Shown: positions 37,484 to 46,914 of the stretch, in pieces | Layout: the number at the start of each line of letters is the position of its first letter | Numbering within the stretch: the first letter of the stretch is position 1 | Assembly: GCA_016213325.1 (NCBI GenBank) | Contig: JACRAY010000014.1 | Location: 310,001-374,000 of the forward strand | DNA length: 64,000 bases | Reading direction: 5' to 3' | DNA from: Burkholderiales bacterium | GTDB lineage: Bacteria > Pseudomonadota > Gammaproteobacteria > Burkholderiales > Burkholderiaceae_C | Translations under genes and position numbers: made by a program | The notes under the pieces: model-generated | What the model was told of the DNA's origin: nothing | The model's input: the letters and a program-made list of their open reading frames with translations, nothing else | Database searches by the model: none

Positions 37484-39001
37484 TCAGGTTGTCTCCGACT
37501 CCGGATGCGTCAACTTCTGCGCCCGCCGCTTCAGCAACCTGGGCAACAGCAACACAGCCACGATGATCGCCAGCAGCACCAGCGAAGCCGGGCGGGTGAC
37601 GAAAATCGAGAAGCTGCCCTCGCCGATCGACACCGCATTGCGCATCTGCGCCTCGGCCAGCGGGCCCAGGATCATGCCGATCACCACCGGCGCCGTCGGG
37701 AAGTCGAAGCGGCGCATCAGCACGCCCACGAGCCCGATGCCCCACAGCAGCACGAGGTCGAACGCACTCTGCCGCATGCCATACGCACCGACCGTGGCGA
37801 AGATCAGAATGCCCGCATACAGCTGAGGCTTGGGGATCTTCAGCAGCTGCACCCACAGCTTCACCAGCGGCAGGTTCAGGATCAGCAGCATCACGTTGCC
37901 GATGTACAGCGACGCGATCAGCGCCCACACCAGCGCGGCGGAAGTCTGGAACAGCTGCGGGCCGGGCTGGATGCCGTAGTTCTGGAAAGCGCCCAGCAGG
38001 ATGGCCGTGGTGTTCGACGTCGGGATGCCCAGCGTCAGCAACGGGATCAGCGCGGTGGTCACCGTGGCGTTGTTCGCCGCTTCGGGGCCGGCCACGCCTT
38101 CGATGGCGCCGGTGGTCCCGAACTCCTTCTTGTCCTCGCCCTTGGCCAGCCGCTTCTCGACCGCGTAGCTCAGGAAGGTTGGGATCTCCGTGCCGCCCGC
38201 CGGGATGCAGCCGAACGGCGCGCCGATGCCGGTGGCGCGCAGCCACGCGGGCACCGAACGCTGCCACTCGCGCTTGGTCATGTACACCTTGCTCATCGGG
38301 TTCTGGGTCTCGACCTGGCGCGCTTCGTACAGCCCGTAGTACATGACCTCGGCCACGGCGAACAGGCCGACCGCGACCAGCACGATCTCGATGCCGTCCA
38401 TCAGCTCCGGCACGCCCCCGGTGTAGCGCGCCTGCCCCGAGATCTGGTCCAGGCCGATCAGGCCGATGGCCAGCCCGACGAACAGGGACGCCATGCCGCG
38501 CACCGTGCTCTTGCCCAGCACGGCGCTCACGGTGGTGAAGGCCAGCGCCATCAGCAGGAAGTATTCCGGCGGGCCGAGCTGCACGGCGTACTCGGCGACG
38601 GTCGGCGCGAACATCGTGACGATCACGGTCGCTATGGTCCCGGCCACGAACGAGCCGATGGCGGCGGTGGCCAGCGCCGCGCCGGCGCGGCCGTGCTTGG
38701 CCATCTTGTTGCCCTCCATCGCCGTCACCATGCTCGCGGTCTCGCCGGGCGTGTTGAGCAGGATGGAAGTGGTGGAGCCGCCGTACATGGCGCCGTAGTA
38801 GATGCCCGCGAAGAAAATCATCGAGGCGGTGATCTCCACCTTGGCGGTGATGGGCAGCAGCATGGCCACGGCCACCGCCGGCCCGATGCCGGGCAGCACG
38901 CCGACGGCCGTGCCGAGCACGCAGCCGATGAAAGCCCACAGCAGGTTGACGGGGCTGATCGCCGTGGCGAAGCCCTGCATGAGTGCGGCAAAAATCTCCA
39001 T
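37484..39001 (-). CDS. tctA: Tripartite tricarboxylate transporter large permease TctA
   Basis: 505 residues, the usual TctA length, about 11-12 membrane helices. [29 protein letters not shown], then [35 protein letters not shown] (signature) and [29 protein letters not shown] with [15 protein letters not shown] in the second half. Works with TctB and the Bug protein encoded upstream. The start at 39001 and tctB stop at 39003 are almost adjacent, so translation is likely coupled. Last gene of tctC-tctB-tctA. Confidence 0.95.
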   Translation of the reverse strand: MEIFAALMQGFATAISPVNLLWAFIGCVLGTAVGVLPGIGPAVAVAMLLPITAKVEITASMIFFAGIYYGAMYGGSTTSILLNTPGETASMVTAMEGNKMAKHGRAGAALATAAIGSFVAGTIATVIVTMFAPTVAEYAVQLGPPEYFLLMALAFTTVSAVLGKSTVRGMASLFVGLAIGLIGLDQISGQARYTGGVPELMDGIEIVLVAVGLFAVAEVMYYGLYEARQVETQNPMSKVYMTKREWQRSVPAWLRATGIGAPFGCIPAGGTEIPTFLSYAVEKRLAKGEDKKEFGTTGAIEGVAGPEAANNATVTTALIPLLTLGIPTSNTTAILLGAFQNYGIQPGPQLFQTSAALVWALIASLYIGNVMLLILNLPLVKLWVQLLKIPKPQLYAGILIFATVGAYGMRQSAFDLVLLWGIGLVGVLMRRFDFPTAPVVIGMILGPLAEAQMRNAVSIGEGSFSIFVTRPASLVLLAIIVAVLLLPRLLKRRAQKLTHPESETT

Positions 39002-39002
39002 G

Positions 39003-39518
39003 TCAGATCCAGCCCGTGCCGCTCAGGCCCGGCAGGTTGATGGCGAGGAACTTGGTGAACACCCAGTACACCGGTGCCGAGATCGCCAAGCCGGTCACGG
39101 CGTCGGCCACCAGCACGCGCGGTGTCGACACGGCGCTCTGGCCCTGGGCCCGCCGCAAGCCCTGCACGGCGAGCAGGTAGCACAGCGTGCAGCTCAGGGT
39201 GAAACCGATGACCGTGATGAGCGCCGCGTTGGCCAGCATGCCTGCTGTAACCCATGCCAGGCCCGGCCACCAGGCGGGCATGTCGTCGCCCGACGCCTCG
39301 AGCTGGCGGAAGCCGCCCGTCAGCGCCTCGCGCGTGATCAGCACGCCGCAGATGGCGAGTACCACGGCCACCACCCACGGCAGGAAATTGGGGCCGACGC
39401 CGCCGTAGCCGGCGCCGGACGGAATGGTGATGGCGCCCACCCCGAGCGCAATCCCCAATAGGACGATGCCGGCCCCCACTGCAGCCTGCATCCGGTTCAC
39501 GGATTCCTGTTGTGCCAT
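39003..39518 (-). CDS. tctB: Tripartite tricarboxylate transporter small permease TctB
   Basis: 171 residues, four predicted membrane helices, the size and layout of TctB. The first helix [22 protein letters not shown] is followed by [24 protein letters not shown], and the C-terminus [22 protein letters not shown] is the typical end (F...L.. .LP.G). The ATG at 39518 is preferred; the long upstream frame is antisense to tctC. A strong terminator lies between tctC and this gene. Confidence 0.9.
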   Translation of the reverse strand: MAQQESVNRMQAAVGAGIVLLGIALGVGAITIPSGAGYGGVGPNFLPWVVAVVLAICGVLITREALTGGFRQLEASGDDMPAWWPGLAWVTAGMLANAALITVIGFTLSCTLCYLLAVQGLRRAQGQSAVSTPRVLVADAVTGLAISAPVYWVFTKFLAINLPGLSGTGWI

Positions 39519-39543
39519 GTTTCTTCTTTCGTCCGCGGGCTTC

Positions 39544-39570
39544 AAAAAAAGCCCGGCACTCGGGCCGGGC
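39544..39570 (-). terminator. Rho-independent terminator between tctC and tctB
   Basis: Minus strand GCCCGGC-CCGAGT-GCCGGGC followed by seven Ts (39544-39550). It sits 25 bases after the tctC stop and 26 bases before the tctB start, so most transcripts should stop after tctC and some read through into tctBA. Confidence 0.85.
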
Positions 39571-39595
39571 GTCGGTGGGACTGGCCGCGCCGGCT

Positions 39596-40549
39596 TCAGA
39601 GCATGCCGGCCTTGACCATCGTCGCGCGCAGCGCGGCGAACTCGTCGTCCACGAACTTCTCGAACGCCGGGCCGCTCAGGACCGCGGGCGTCCAGTTGTT
39701 CTTCTCCATGGCCTCCTGCCACGCCTTGGTCTTGATGGCGGCCAGCACCATGTCGGTCAGCGCCTTGCGCTGCGCGTCGGTGATGCCGGGCGCGCCGTAG
39801 ACGCCGCGCCAGTTGCCGATCTCGACGTCGATGCCCTGCTCCTTCAGCGTGGGCACGTTCTCCAGGCGCTTGGGCGCCGTGACGGCGATCGGGCGCATCT
39901 TGCCGGCCTTGATGTACTCGGCGAATTCGCTGTAGCCGCTGCCGCCCACCGTGACGTTGCCGCCCAGGATGGCCGCGGTGGCCTCGCCGCCCCCACGGAA
40001 CGCGACGTAGTTGATCTTGGAGGCGTCGACGCCGACCTTCTGCGCGATCATGGCCGCGGCGATGTGCTCGGTCGAGCCGCGCGAGCCGCCGCCCCACTTG
40101 ACGCTGCCGGGGTCCTTCTTCAGCTGCGCCACCACGTCGGCCATGGTCTTGAACGGCGAATTGGCCGGCAGCACGAACACGTTGTACTCGCTGGTCAGGC
40201 GCGCGATGGGCGTGGCCTGCGACAGGTTCACCGGCGGCTTGCCGGTGATGATGCCGCCCAGCATCACGGCGCCCATCACCATGATGGCGTTCGGGTCGCC
40301 CTTGCTGCCGTTGACGAACTGGGCCAGGCCCAGCGCGCCGGCGGCGCCGCCCTTGTTCTCGTAGGTCACGCTGTCGGCCACCTTGGCGTCCTGCAGCGCC
40401 TTGCCGAGCGCGCGGCCCGTGGTGTCCCAGCCGCCGCCGGGGTTGGCGGGGATCATCATCTTGACGTTGGCGGCAGCGCGCGCGCCGAGGGGCAGCGCCC
40501 CGGCGGCGGCCAGTGCGGCCAGGCTTTTCAGGAATTGGTCTCGGCGCAT
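39596..40549 (-). CDS. tctC: Bug/TctC periplasmic tricarboxylate-type binding protein
   Basis: 317 residues with a signal peptide (MRRDQFLKSLAALAAAGALPLGARA). Bug fold: VKMMIPANPGGGWDTTGRALGKAL (ligand loop with the conserved Gly-Gly and Asp), VTYENKGGAAGALGLAQFV, GGSRGSTEHIAAAMIAQ and GKMRPIAVTAPKRLENVPTLKEQG. Classical TctC type, likely citrate or a related carboxylate given the adjacent TctDE system (inference). Shine-Dalgarno AAGGAG upstream. Divergent from tctD across 124 bp. Confidence 0.93.
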   Translation of the reverse strand: MRRDQFLKSLAALAAAGALPLGARAAANVKMMIPANPGGGWDTTGRALGKALQDAKVADSVTYENKGGAAGALGLAQFVNGSKGDPNAIMVMGAVMLGGIITGKPPVNLSQATPIARLTSEYNVFVLPANSPFKTMADVVAQLKKDPGSVKWGGGSRGSTEHIAAAMIAQKVGVDASKINYVAFRGGGEATAAILGGNVTVGGSGYSEFAEYIKAGKMRPIAVTAPKRLENVPTLKEQGIDVEIGNWRGVYGAPGITDAQRKALTDMVLAAIKTKAWQEAMEKNNWTPAVLSGPAFEKFVDDEFAALRATMVKAGML

Positions 40550-40673
40550 GGGGGCTCCTTATTGGTTTGTAAAGCGGACGAAGGGGATGATGCGCCTGCG
40601 TCCTGTCAAACGGCTGTCCTCGGGCATTGGGGAAAGTACTAGATTCGGCCTTTCAACCGAAAATGGCGCGAAC

Positions 40674-41357
40674 ATGAAAGTGCTCCTGGTCGAAGACGAC
40701 GCCTCGATGCGCAGCACGCTGGAACGCGCGCTGGCGCGGCGCGGCTTCCAGGTGGCGTCGTGCAGCGACGGCCGGCAGGCGCTGGGCGCGTGGCGCTCGG
40801 CCCAGCCCGAGGTGGTGATGCTGGACCTGAGCCTGCCGGGCATGGACGGCCTGGACGTGCTGGAGCAGGCGCGCGAAGCGGGCATGGCGACGCCGGTGCT
40901 GATCCTCACGGCGCGCGGCACGGTGGGGGACCGCATCCTCGGGCTCAACACGGGCGCCGACGACTACCTGCCCAAGCCGTTCGACCTCGACGAGCTCGAA
41001 GCACGGCTGCGCGCCCTGGCGCGGCGCCCGGTCGCGGGCGGCGGCAAGCGTGCGGGTGAGGACGGCAAGGTCGCCGTCGGCGAGTTGCGGTACGACCCTT
41101 CCAACGGAGCCGTGTACCACCGCGACGCCGTGATGGAGCTGACTCCCCGCGAAACCGCCCTGCTCGCCTCGCTGATGGCACGCCCCGGGCAGGCCGTGGG
41201 CAAGGAGCGCCTGTTCGAGCTGGTGTTCCCCGGCGAGGCCGACGTGCAGTACGAAGCCATCGAGGTCGTGGTGTACCGGCTGCGCAAGAAGATCGCGCAC
41301 ACCGGCGTGGCGCTGGTCACTCTGCGCGGGCTCGGCTACCTGCTCAAGGCGGCATGA
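40674..41357 (+). CDS. tctD: Response regulator TctD (OmpR family)
   Basis: 227 residues. Receiver domain 1-115 with VEDD (acidic pocket), phosphoacceptor D51 in VVMLDLSLPGMDGLDVL, T in LTARGT and K in LPKPFD. C-terminal winged helix DNA-binding domain with VMELTPRETALLASLM and AIEVVVYRLRKKIAHTGVALVTLRGLGYLL. Activates tctCBA in response to the partner kinase TctE. The ATG at 40674 gives MKVLLVEDD; the longer upstream frame is non-homologous. Divergent from tctC, its expected target. Confidence 0.94.
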   Translation: MKVLLVEDDASMRSTLERALARRGFQVASCSDGRQALGAWRSAQPEVVMLDLSLPGMDGLDVLEQAREAGMATPVLILTARGTVGDRILGLNTGADDYLPKPFDLDELEARLRALARRPVAGGGKRAGEDGKVAVGELRYDPSNGAVYHRDAVMELTPRETALLASLMARPGQAVGKERLFELVFPGEADVQYEAIEVVVYRLRKKIAHTGVALVTLRGLGYLLKAA

Positions 41358-41415
41358 GCCGCCGGGCCGCCCCAAGGCTCATAGCCCCGCAGCGCGTAGC
41401 GCGGAGGGTAGTCCA

Positions 41416-42825
41416 TTGAGACCACCGCAGTCGCTGCGCGCGCGGCTCATGGCGGGCATCCTGTTGCCGGTGGTCGTGCTGATCGCGATCAACGGCTACA
41501 GCCTGTACACCCGCGCGCTGGTGGCCGCCAACACGGCGTATGACCGCACGCTGCTCGCGTCGGCCAAGGTCATCGGCGAGCAGCTCGACGTGGTGGGCTA
41601 TGACGCGCAGGCGCAACTGCGCGCCACCGTGCCCTATTCGGCGCTCGAGGCATTCGAGGCCGACAACCGCAGCCGCATGGTGTATCGCGTCTCCAGCCTC
41701 GAAGGCGAGATGGTTTCCGGCTATGCCGACCTGCCGCGCTGGCGGGGCAAGTTGCCGCAGCGCCCGCCTTATGCCGCGCTGGTGGACTTCTACGACGACC
41801 TGTACGGCGAGGCCGAAGTACGCGTGGCGGTCCTGCTGCAGCCCGTGGTGAGCGAACGCGGCCGCGGCATGGCCGTGGTGCAGGTGGCCGAAACACTGGA
41901 GCTGCGCCGCGAGCTGGCGCGACAGGTGCTGTTCGACACCTTGTGGCGGCAGGCGGTGCTGGTGGTGGTGATCGCACTGGTCGTGTGGTTCGTCGTGCAG
42001 CGCGCGACGCGGCCCGTGCGCCAGCTGAGCAGCGAGCTGCAGGCGCGGCCCGAGGGCGACCTGACGCCGATCGAGACTGCCGGCGCGCCGCGCGAGCTGC
42101 TGCCGCTGGTAGACGCCACCAACGAAGTGATGACTCGGCTGCAGCACCTGCTGGACAACCAGAAGCGCTTCGTGCGAGACACCTCGCACCAGCTGCGCAC
42201 GCCGCTGGCGGTGCTGAAGACGCAGGTGCAGTCGGCGTTGCGGGGCGACGTGGAGCCGCGGCAGGCGCTGGAAGAGATCCAGGAGACGGTGGAGCGTGCC
42301 ACCACGCTGGCCAACCAGATGCTGTCGCTGGCCAAGGTCGAGCAGTTGCGCCAGCAGCCCGGCGCCGAGGTGAACGACCTGTCGCAGGTGGTGCGCGCGA
42401 TTGCGCTGGAGCTCGCACCGCTCATCGCCGACAAGGACATCGACTTCGAGATCGAGACGGTACCTGCCCCGGTGCGCGCGCACGACTGGATGCTGCGCGA
42501 GCTGGCCCGCAACCTGCTGCACAACGCCATTCGCCATGTGCCCGCGGGGCGCAGCCTCAGCGTGCGTGTGGTGGCCGACCGCAACGCGGCGGCCCTGACC
42601 GTGGCGGACACCGGACCGGGCGTGTCGTCTGAGCTGCGCTCGCGCCTGTTCCAGCCGTTCTCGGCCGGCGATGTGCGAGGCGGCTCGGGACTCGGCCTGG
42701 CGATCTGCCACGAGATCGTGCGCGCGCTCGGCGGCACGATCTCGCTCGACAACCGCGAAAACCATGGGCACACGGAAGGGCTGGATGCCACCGTGCGGCT
42801 GCCGCTGGAGGAGAATGCGCCCTGA
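41416..42825 (+). CDS. tctE: Sensor histidine kinase TctE
   Basis: 469 residues. A TM helix near 12-27, a periplasmic sensor domain to ~178 and a second helix at about 180-195 with QRATRPVRQL (HAMP-like start). DHp domain FVRDTSHQLRTPLAVLKTQ with H258. The ATP-binding domain has N (LLHNAIRHV), G1 DTGPGV and G2 GGSGLGLAICHEI. Phosphorylates TctD upon sensing tricarboxylate-type ligands. The start is TTG at 41416, preceded by GGAGG at 41402-41406. The 58-base gap after tctD is short, so the genes are co-transcribed. Confidence 0.93.
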   Translation: MRPPQSLRARLMAGILLPVVVLIAINGYSLYTRALVAANTAYDRTLLASAKVIGEQLDVVGYDAQAQLRATVPYSALEAFEADNRSRMVYRVSSLEGEMVSGYADLPRWRGKLPQRPPYAALVDFYDDLYGEAEVRVAVLLQPVVSERGRGMAVVQVAETLELRRELARQVLFDTLWRQAVLVVVIALVVWFVVQRATRPVRQLSSELQARPEGDLTPIETAGAPRELLPLVDATNEVMTRLQHLLDNQKRFVRDTSHQLRTPLAVLKTQVQSALRGDVEPRQALEEIQETVERATTLANQMLSLAKVEQLRQQPGAEVNDLSQVVRAIALELAPLIADKDIDFEIETVPAPVRAHDWMLRELARNLLHNAIRHVPAGRSLSVRVVADRNAAALTVADTGPGVSSELRSRLFQPFSAGDVRGGSGLGLAICHEIVRALGGTISLDNRENHGHTEGLDATVRLPLEENAP

Positions 42826-43230
42826 ATGGATCGATTGAGGATTGACAAGTGGCTGTGGGCCGCGCGCTTCTACAAGACGCGCGGGCTCGCGACCGAAGCA
42901 ATCGACAAGGGCCGGGTGGAGGTCAACGGCCAGGTCGTCAAGCCCGCGCGCGAAGTGAAGCCCGGCGACACGGTTGCGATGCGCCGCGAAGGCGTGACGC
43001 GCACCGTGGTGGTCAAGGGCATCTCCTACATGCGCGGGCCGGCGCCGGTGGCGCAGCAGCTCTACGAGGAAACCGCGGAGAGCATCGCCGCGCGCGAGCG
43101 CGCCGCCGAGCAGCGCCGGCTGGCGCCCGAGCCGTCCCTGGCCATCGAGCATGGCCGCCCGACCAAGCGCGGGCGGCGCGAGCTGGACGGATGGGGCGAC
43201 CGGTGGTCGGCGTCGGTGGACGACGAGTGA
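42826..43230 (+). CDS. hslR: Ribosome-associated heat shock protein Hsp15 (S4 domain)
   Basis: 134 residues. N-terminal S4 RNA-binding domain (residues 1-60): MDRLRIDKWLWAARFYKTR, then AIDKGRVEVNGQVVKPAREVKPGD. A basic C-terminal tail (GRPTKRGRRELDG) follows. Hsp15 binds 50S subunits carrying a stalled nascent chain and helps to recycle them. The ATG directly follows the tctE stop (TGA ATG), an unusual partner and probably only co-transcribed by proximity. A REP-like doublet begins two bases after its stop. Confidence 0.92.
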   Translation: MDRLRIDKWLWAARFYKTRGLATEAIDKGRVEVNGQVVKPAREVKPGDTVAMRREGVTRTVVVKGISYMRGPAPVAQQLYEETAESIAARERAAEQRRLAPEPSLAIEHGRPTKRGRRELDGWGDRWSASVDDE

Positions 43231-43232
43231 CC

Positions 43233-43295
43233 GCTGGGGTTGCTCCCCAGCCTACGGCGTCCCCGAGCGCCCTGTAGGCTGGGGTAAAACCCCAG
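43233..43295. repeat. REP-like doublet (two inverted copies) overlapping the TRAP permease 3' end
   Basis: Copy C at 43233-43256 and copy D at 43272-43295 face each other, like the doublet at 28156-28233. On the minus strand the TRAP permease reads through copy D and stops at a TAG that lies in the CCTACG head of copy C (43252-43254). Confidence 0.75.
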
Positions 43296-45888
43296 ATCCC
43301 CTTCGCGCCCGCCACCCCTGCAGCCACCACACCACCAGCGCCAGCACCCCCGCCGGGATGAACACCCAGTGTTGCGATGGCCGAGCCGGGTTCGGCAGCT
43401 TCAGCTCCACGATCTTGTAGCCCTGCTCCACCCCCAGCTTGCGCGCGCGGCTGCCGAACTTGACCTGGGCCACCTCGACGTCGGTGCCCAGCTGCGACAA
43501 GGTGACGCCCGCATCGCGCAGGCGCTCACGGCCGTTCTTGCCCTTGCCCATGGGGATTGCCACGGTCTTGGTCTGCGCCTTGCCTTCCAGCGACTCGCCC
43601 GCGATGCCCACCACCAGCCACTGGTCTTCCTGCAGCGTGTCGGCCACCTGGTAGATGCCGGTGGCCGGCGCGCTGACGTAGCGCGCCGCGAACTGGTCCA
43701 CCACCCAGTCGGGCCGGAAGAAGAGGAAGGTGGCGACCAGCAGCAGCGCAACCTCGGGCCACGTGCAGCGCGTGCGGAACCAGCGCATCGTGGCGGCCGC
43801 GAACAGCAACGACGCGACCACGCCGCTGGCGCACACCATCACCACTTCCATCCACGAGCCCAGCCCGATCAGCAGCAGCTGCGGGTTGAAGATGAACACG
43901 AACGGCAGCACCGTGGTACGCAGGCTGTACCACGTGGCCTGCCAGCCGGTGGCGTTGGGGTCGTCGCCCGAAATTGCGGCGGCGGCATACGAAGCCAGCC
44001 CCACCGGCGGGGTCACGTCGGCCAGGATGCCGAAGTAGAAGACGAACATGTGCACGGCGATCAGCGGGATGACCAGCCCGCTGCGCGCGCCGAGCTCCAC
44101 GATCACCGGCGCCATCAGCGTGGCGACCAGGATGTAGTTGGCCGTCGTGGGCACGCCGGCGCCTATCAGCAGGCAGATGAAGGCCGTGAGGACCAGCATC
44201 ACCAGCACGTTGCCCGCGGAGACCGCCTCGACGAAGTCGGTCATCATCAGGCCCATGCCGGTGAGCGTGATCACGCCGACGATCAGGCCGGCGCTGGCGC
44301 AGGCCACGCCGATGCCGATCATGTTGCGCGCGCCGAGCACGAGGCCCCGCCACAAGTCGGCCATGCCCTTGCGCAGCCCCGCGGCCGCGCCCTGCACCGC
44401 GCTGGTGGCACGGAACAGCGACAGCATCAGCGGCTGCAGCACCACCATCGTCATTGCCGTCACCGTCGCCCAGAAGGCCGACAGGCCCGGCGACAGTTCC
44501 TCCACCATCAGTGCCCACAGCAGCACCACGATCGGGATGAAGAAGTGCAGGCCGGCCCTCACCGTGGGCCATGGCAGAGGCAGCTGCACGGCCGCCTGCT
44601 CGGGGTCGTCGATGGGCACGTCGGGGTAGCGCGCCGAGTAGGCCATCAAGCCGACATAGGCCGCCGCCGCGAGACCTGCCAGGACCCAGCCCGCCGCTGC
44701 GCCGGCGACAGCCTGCACGCCGGTGATCGCGTAGTACAGCACCGCGCAGACGGCGACGGTGCCGCTGAATCCCAGGGCCCAGCCGAGGATGCGCTCGCGC
44801 CAAGGGGGTTCACGGTCGCGCACCAGCGGCTTCAGGTCGAGCTTCAGCGCCTCGAGGTGCACGATGTAGAACAGCGCGATGTACGAAATGATCGCGGGCA
44901 GCGCCGCATGCTTGATGATCTCCGAGTACGGGATGCCGACGTACTCCACCATCAGGAAAGCAGCCGCGCCCATCACCGGCGGCATGATCTGCCCGTTGAT
45001 GGATGACGCCGCCTCGATGGCGCCCGCCTGCCGCGCGGAGTAGCCGGTGCGTTTCATCAGTGGGATGGTGAAGATGCCGCCCGACACCACGTTGGACACC
45101 GAGGAGCCCGACACGATGCCGTTCAACGCGGACGACACCACCGCCACCTTGGCCGGCCCGCCCCGCAGGTGCCCCAGCAGCGCCAGCGACACCTGCAGCA
45201 TGTAGTTGCCCGCGCCCGCGATGTCCAGCAGCGTGCCGAACAGCACGAACAGGAAGATGAACTGCACCGACACGCCCAGCGCCACGCCGTACACGCCTTC
45301 GGTGGTCAGCCACATGTGCGAGATGAAGCGCGATACCGAGGCCCCGCGGTGCTGGATGGCCTCGGGCATGAACGGCCCGAGGAACACGAAGGCCATGAAC
45401 AGGCCGGTGGTCACCAGCATGCCGAAACCCATGGCGCGCCGCGTCGCTTCGAGCATGATCGCCACGCCCGTGATGCCGACCACGACGTCCATGGTCGTCG
45501 GCGAGCCGGGCCGCGTGGCGAGGTCGCGGTAGAACAGGAACAGGTAGGCCGCGCAGAAGGCGCCCACTGCGGCCAGCAGCCAGTCGGCCCAAGGAATCAC
45601 GGTGCGCGAAGAGCGCTTGAAGGCCGGGAAGGCGCAGAACGCCAGGAACACCGCGAACGCCAGGTGGATCGCGCGCGCTTCGGTGTCGTTCAGGATGCCG
45701 AAGCCGAAGGTGAACGGCAGCGGCGAGGCGTACCACACCTGGAACAGCGACCACGCGCCCGCCACGATCGCGAGCGCGAGGCCGACCGCGCCGGCAGGTT
45801 CGCGCCCGCCGAGGTCGGCCTCCTTGACCAGCTGGTCGAGGTCATGGCCCCCAACCCTGCCTGCGGCAGGCCCCCCGAGGGGGTGCAA
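43252..45888 (-). CDS. TRAP transporter fused permease (DctQ-DctM, with DUF3394 C-terminus)
   Basis: 878 residues, a many-helix fused 4TM-12TM TRAP permease used with TAXI binding proteins. FGILNDTEARAIHLAFAVFLAF (fusion-type DctQ), GNYMLQVSLALLGHLRGGPAKVAVVSSALNGIVSGSSVSNVVSGG (DctM signature), EAASSINGQIMPPVMGAAAFLMVEYVGIPY and GAGVPTTANYI are visible. The last ~170 residues (from WPEVALLLVATFLFFRPDW) match DUF3394. The start is uncertain: TTG at 45888 is the only in-frame candidate near the expected DLDQLVKEAD N-terminus, and an out-of-frame ATG lies nearby at 45845. The final residues GVLPQPTGRSGTP come from a REP-like element. Confidence 0.88.
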   Translation of the reverse strand: MHPLGGPAAGRVGGHDLDQLVKEADLGGREPAGAVGLALAIVAGAWSLFQVWYASPLPFTFGFGILNDTEARAIHLAFAVFLAFCAFPAFKRSSRTVIPWADWLLAAVGAFCAAYLFLFYRDLATRPGSPTTMDVVVGITGVAIMLEATRRAMGFGMLVTTGLFMAFVFLGPFMPEAIQHRGASVSRFISHMWLTTEGVYGVALGVSVQFIFLFVLFGTLLDIAGAGNYMLQVSLALLGHLRGGPAKVAVVSSALNGIVSGSSVSNVVSGGIFTIPLMKRTGYSARQAGAIEAASSINGQIMPPVMGAAAFLMVEYVGIPYSEIIKHAALPAIISYIALFYIVHLEALKLDLKPLVRDREPPWRERILGWALGFSGTVAVCAVLYYAITGVQAVAGAAAGWVLAGLAAAAYVGLMAYSARYPDVPIDDPEQAAVQLPLPWPTVRAGLHFFIPIVVLLWALMVEELSPGLSAFWATVTAMTMVVLQPLMLSLFRATSAVQGAAAGLRKGMADLWRGLVLGARNMIGIGVACASAGLIVGVITLTGMGLMMTDFVEAVSAGNVLVMLVLTAFICLLIGAGVPTTANYILVATLMAPVIVELGARSGLVIPLIAVHMFVFYFGILADVTPPVGLASYAAAAISGDDPNATGWQATWYSLRTTVLPFVFIFNPQLLLIGLGSWMEVVMVCASGVVASLLFAAATMRWFRTRCTWPEVALLLVATFLFFRPDWVVDQFAARYVSAPATGIYQVADTLQEDQWLVVGIAGESLEGKAQTKTVAIPMGKGKNGRERLRDAGVTLSQLGTDVEVAQVKFGSRARKLGVEQGYKIVELKLPNPARPSQHWVFIPAGVLALVVWWLQGWRARRGSGVLPQPTGRSGTP

Positions 45889-45929
45889 GTCAACTTGGGG
45901 CGGCCCTGCGTTGACTTGGTGCGAGGCGG

Positions 45930-46910
45930 CTACTTGATCCAGCCCTTTTCCTTGTAGTAGCGTGCGGCGCCTTCATGCAGCGGCGCCGACAGGCCGTCCT
46001 TCACCATGTTCTCGGGCCTCAGGTTGGCCAGCGCCGGGTGCAGCTTCTTGAACTCGTCGAAGTTGTCGAACACCGCCTTCACCACCTGGTAGACCGTCTC
46101 CGGCGGCGTCTTGGCCGAAGCGACCACCGTGGCCAGCACGCCGTAGGTGGTAGCGCCTTCCGGGTTGTTGGGGTACAGGCCGCCGGGGATGGACGCCTTC
46201 GCGTAGTACGGCTTCTCGGCCAGTAGCTTGTCGACGGCGGGGCCGGTGACGGACACCAGCTTCGCGCCGCAGCTCGTGGTGGGGTCCTGGATGTTCGCGC
46301 TGGGGTGGCCCACGCCGTAGAAGAAGCCGTCGATCTTGCCGTCGCACAGCGCCGGGCCGTGCTCGTCGGCCTTCAGCTCGGCGGCCAGCGAGAAGTCGGA
46401 CATCTTCCAGTTCATGGCGACCAGCAGTTCCTCCATCGACGCGCGCGTGCCCGAGCCGGGGTTGCCCACGTTGAAGCGCTTGCCCTTCAGGTCGGCCAGC
46501 GTCTTCGCGTTGGATTCCTTGCGCGCGAGCACGGTGAAGGGCTCGGGGTGCACGGAGAACACCGCGCGCAGGTCGCCCCAGGTACCGGCATCCTTGAAGG
46601 CGCCCAGCCCCTTGGAAGCGTTGTACTGCACGTCCGACTGCGCGAAGCCCAGGTCGAGCTCGCCCGCCTTGATGGTGTTGACGTTGAACACCGAGCCGCC
46701 GGTGGATTCCACCGAGCAGCGGATGCCGTGCTTCGCACGGTCCTTGTTGACGAGGCGGCACAACGCGCCGCCGGCTGCGTAGTACACGCCGGTCACGCCG
46801 CCGGTGCCGACGGTGATGAACTTCTGCTGGGCGGCAGCGGGCGCTGCGTAGAGCGCGCACGAGGCAGCGGCTGCAGCGGCAAGGGCTTGCAGGACGGGAC
46901 GCAATTGCAT
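45930..46910 (-). CDS. TAXI-family TRAP transporter binding protein
   Basis: 326 residues with signal peptide ([27 protein letters not shown]). TAXI family fold: [25 protein letters not shown] (signature GTGGxTGxYY), [29 protein letters not shown] and [14 protein letters not shown]. Periplasmic receptor feeding the fused permease; ligands of the family include glutamate, glutamine and other amino or organic acids. Start ATG at 46910 is 4 bases after the aminotransferase stop, so the order aminotransferase-TAXI-TRAP is one operon. Confidence 0.93.
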   Translation of the reverse strand: MQLRPVLQALAAAAAASCALYAAPAAAQQKFITVGTGGVTGVYYAAGGALCRLVNKDRAKHGIRCSVESTGGSVFNVNTIKAGELDLGFAQSDVQYNASKGLGAFKDAGTWGDLRAVFSVHPEPFTVLARKESNAKTLADLKGKRFNVGNPGSGTRASMEELLVAMNWKMSDFSLAAELKADEHGPALCDGKIDGFFYGVGHPSANIQDPTTSCGAKLVSVTGPAVDKLLAEKPYYAKASIPGGLYPNNPEGATTYGVLATVVASAKTPPETVYQVVKAVFDNFDEFKKLHPALANLRPENMVKDGLSAPLHEGAARYYKEKGWIK

Positions 46911-46914
46911 GACA

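Noticed and set aside
35844..38939. A single 1031-codon minus-strand open frame across the activator and tctA
   Set aside because: Only the 490 codons from 37316 have PAS-AAA+-Fis motifs. The rest is an alternate frame of tctA with no domain, a GC-rich shadow.
40604..40620. TTGACA as -35 box for the tctC promoter
   Set aside because: A TTGACA is present on the minus strand, but no acceptable -10 lies 16-18 bases away.
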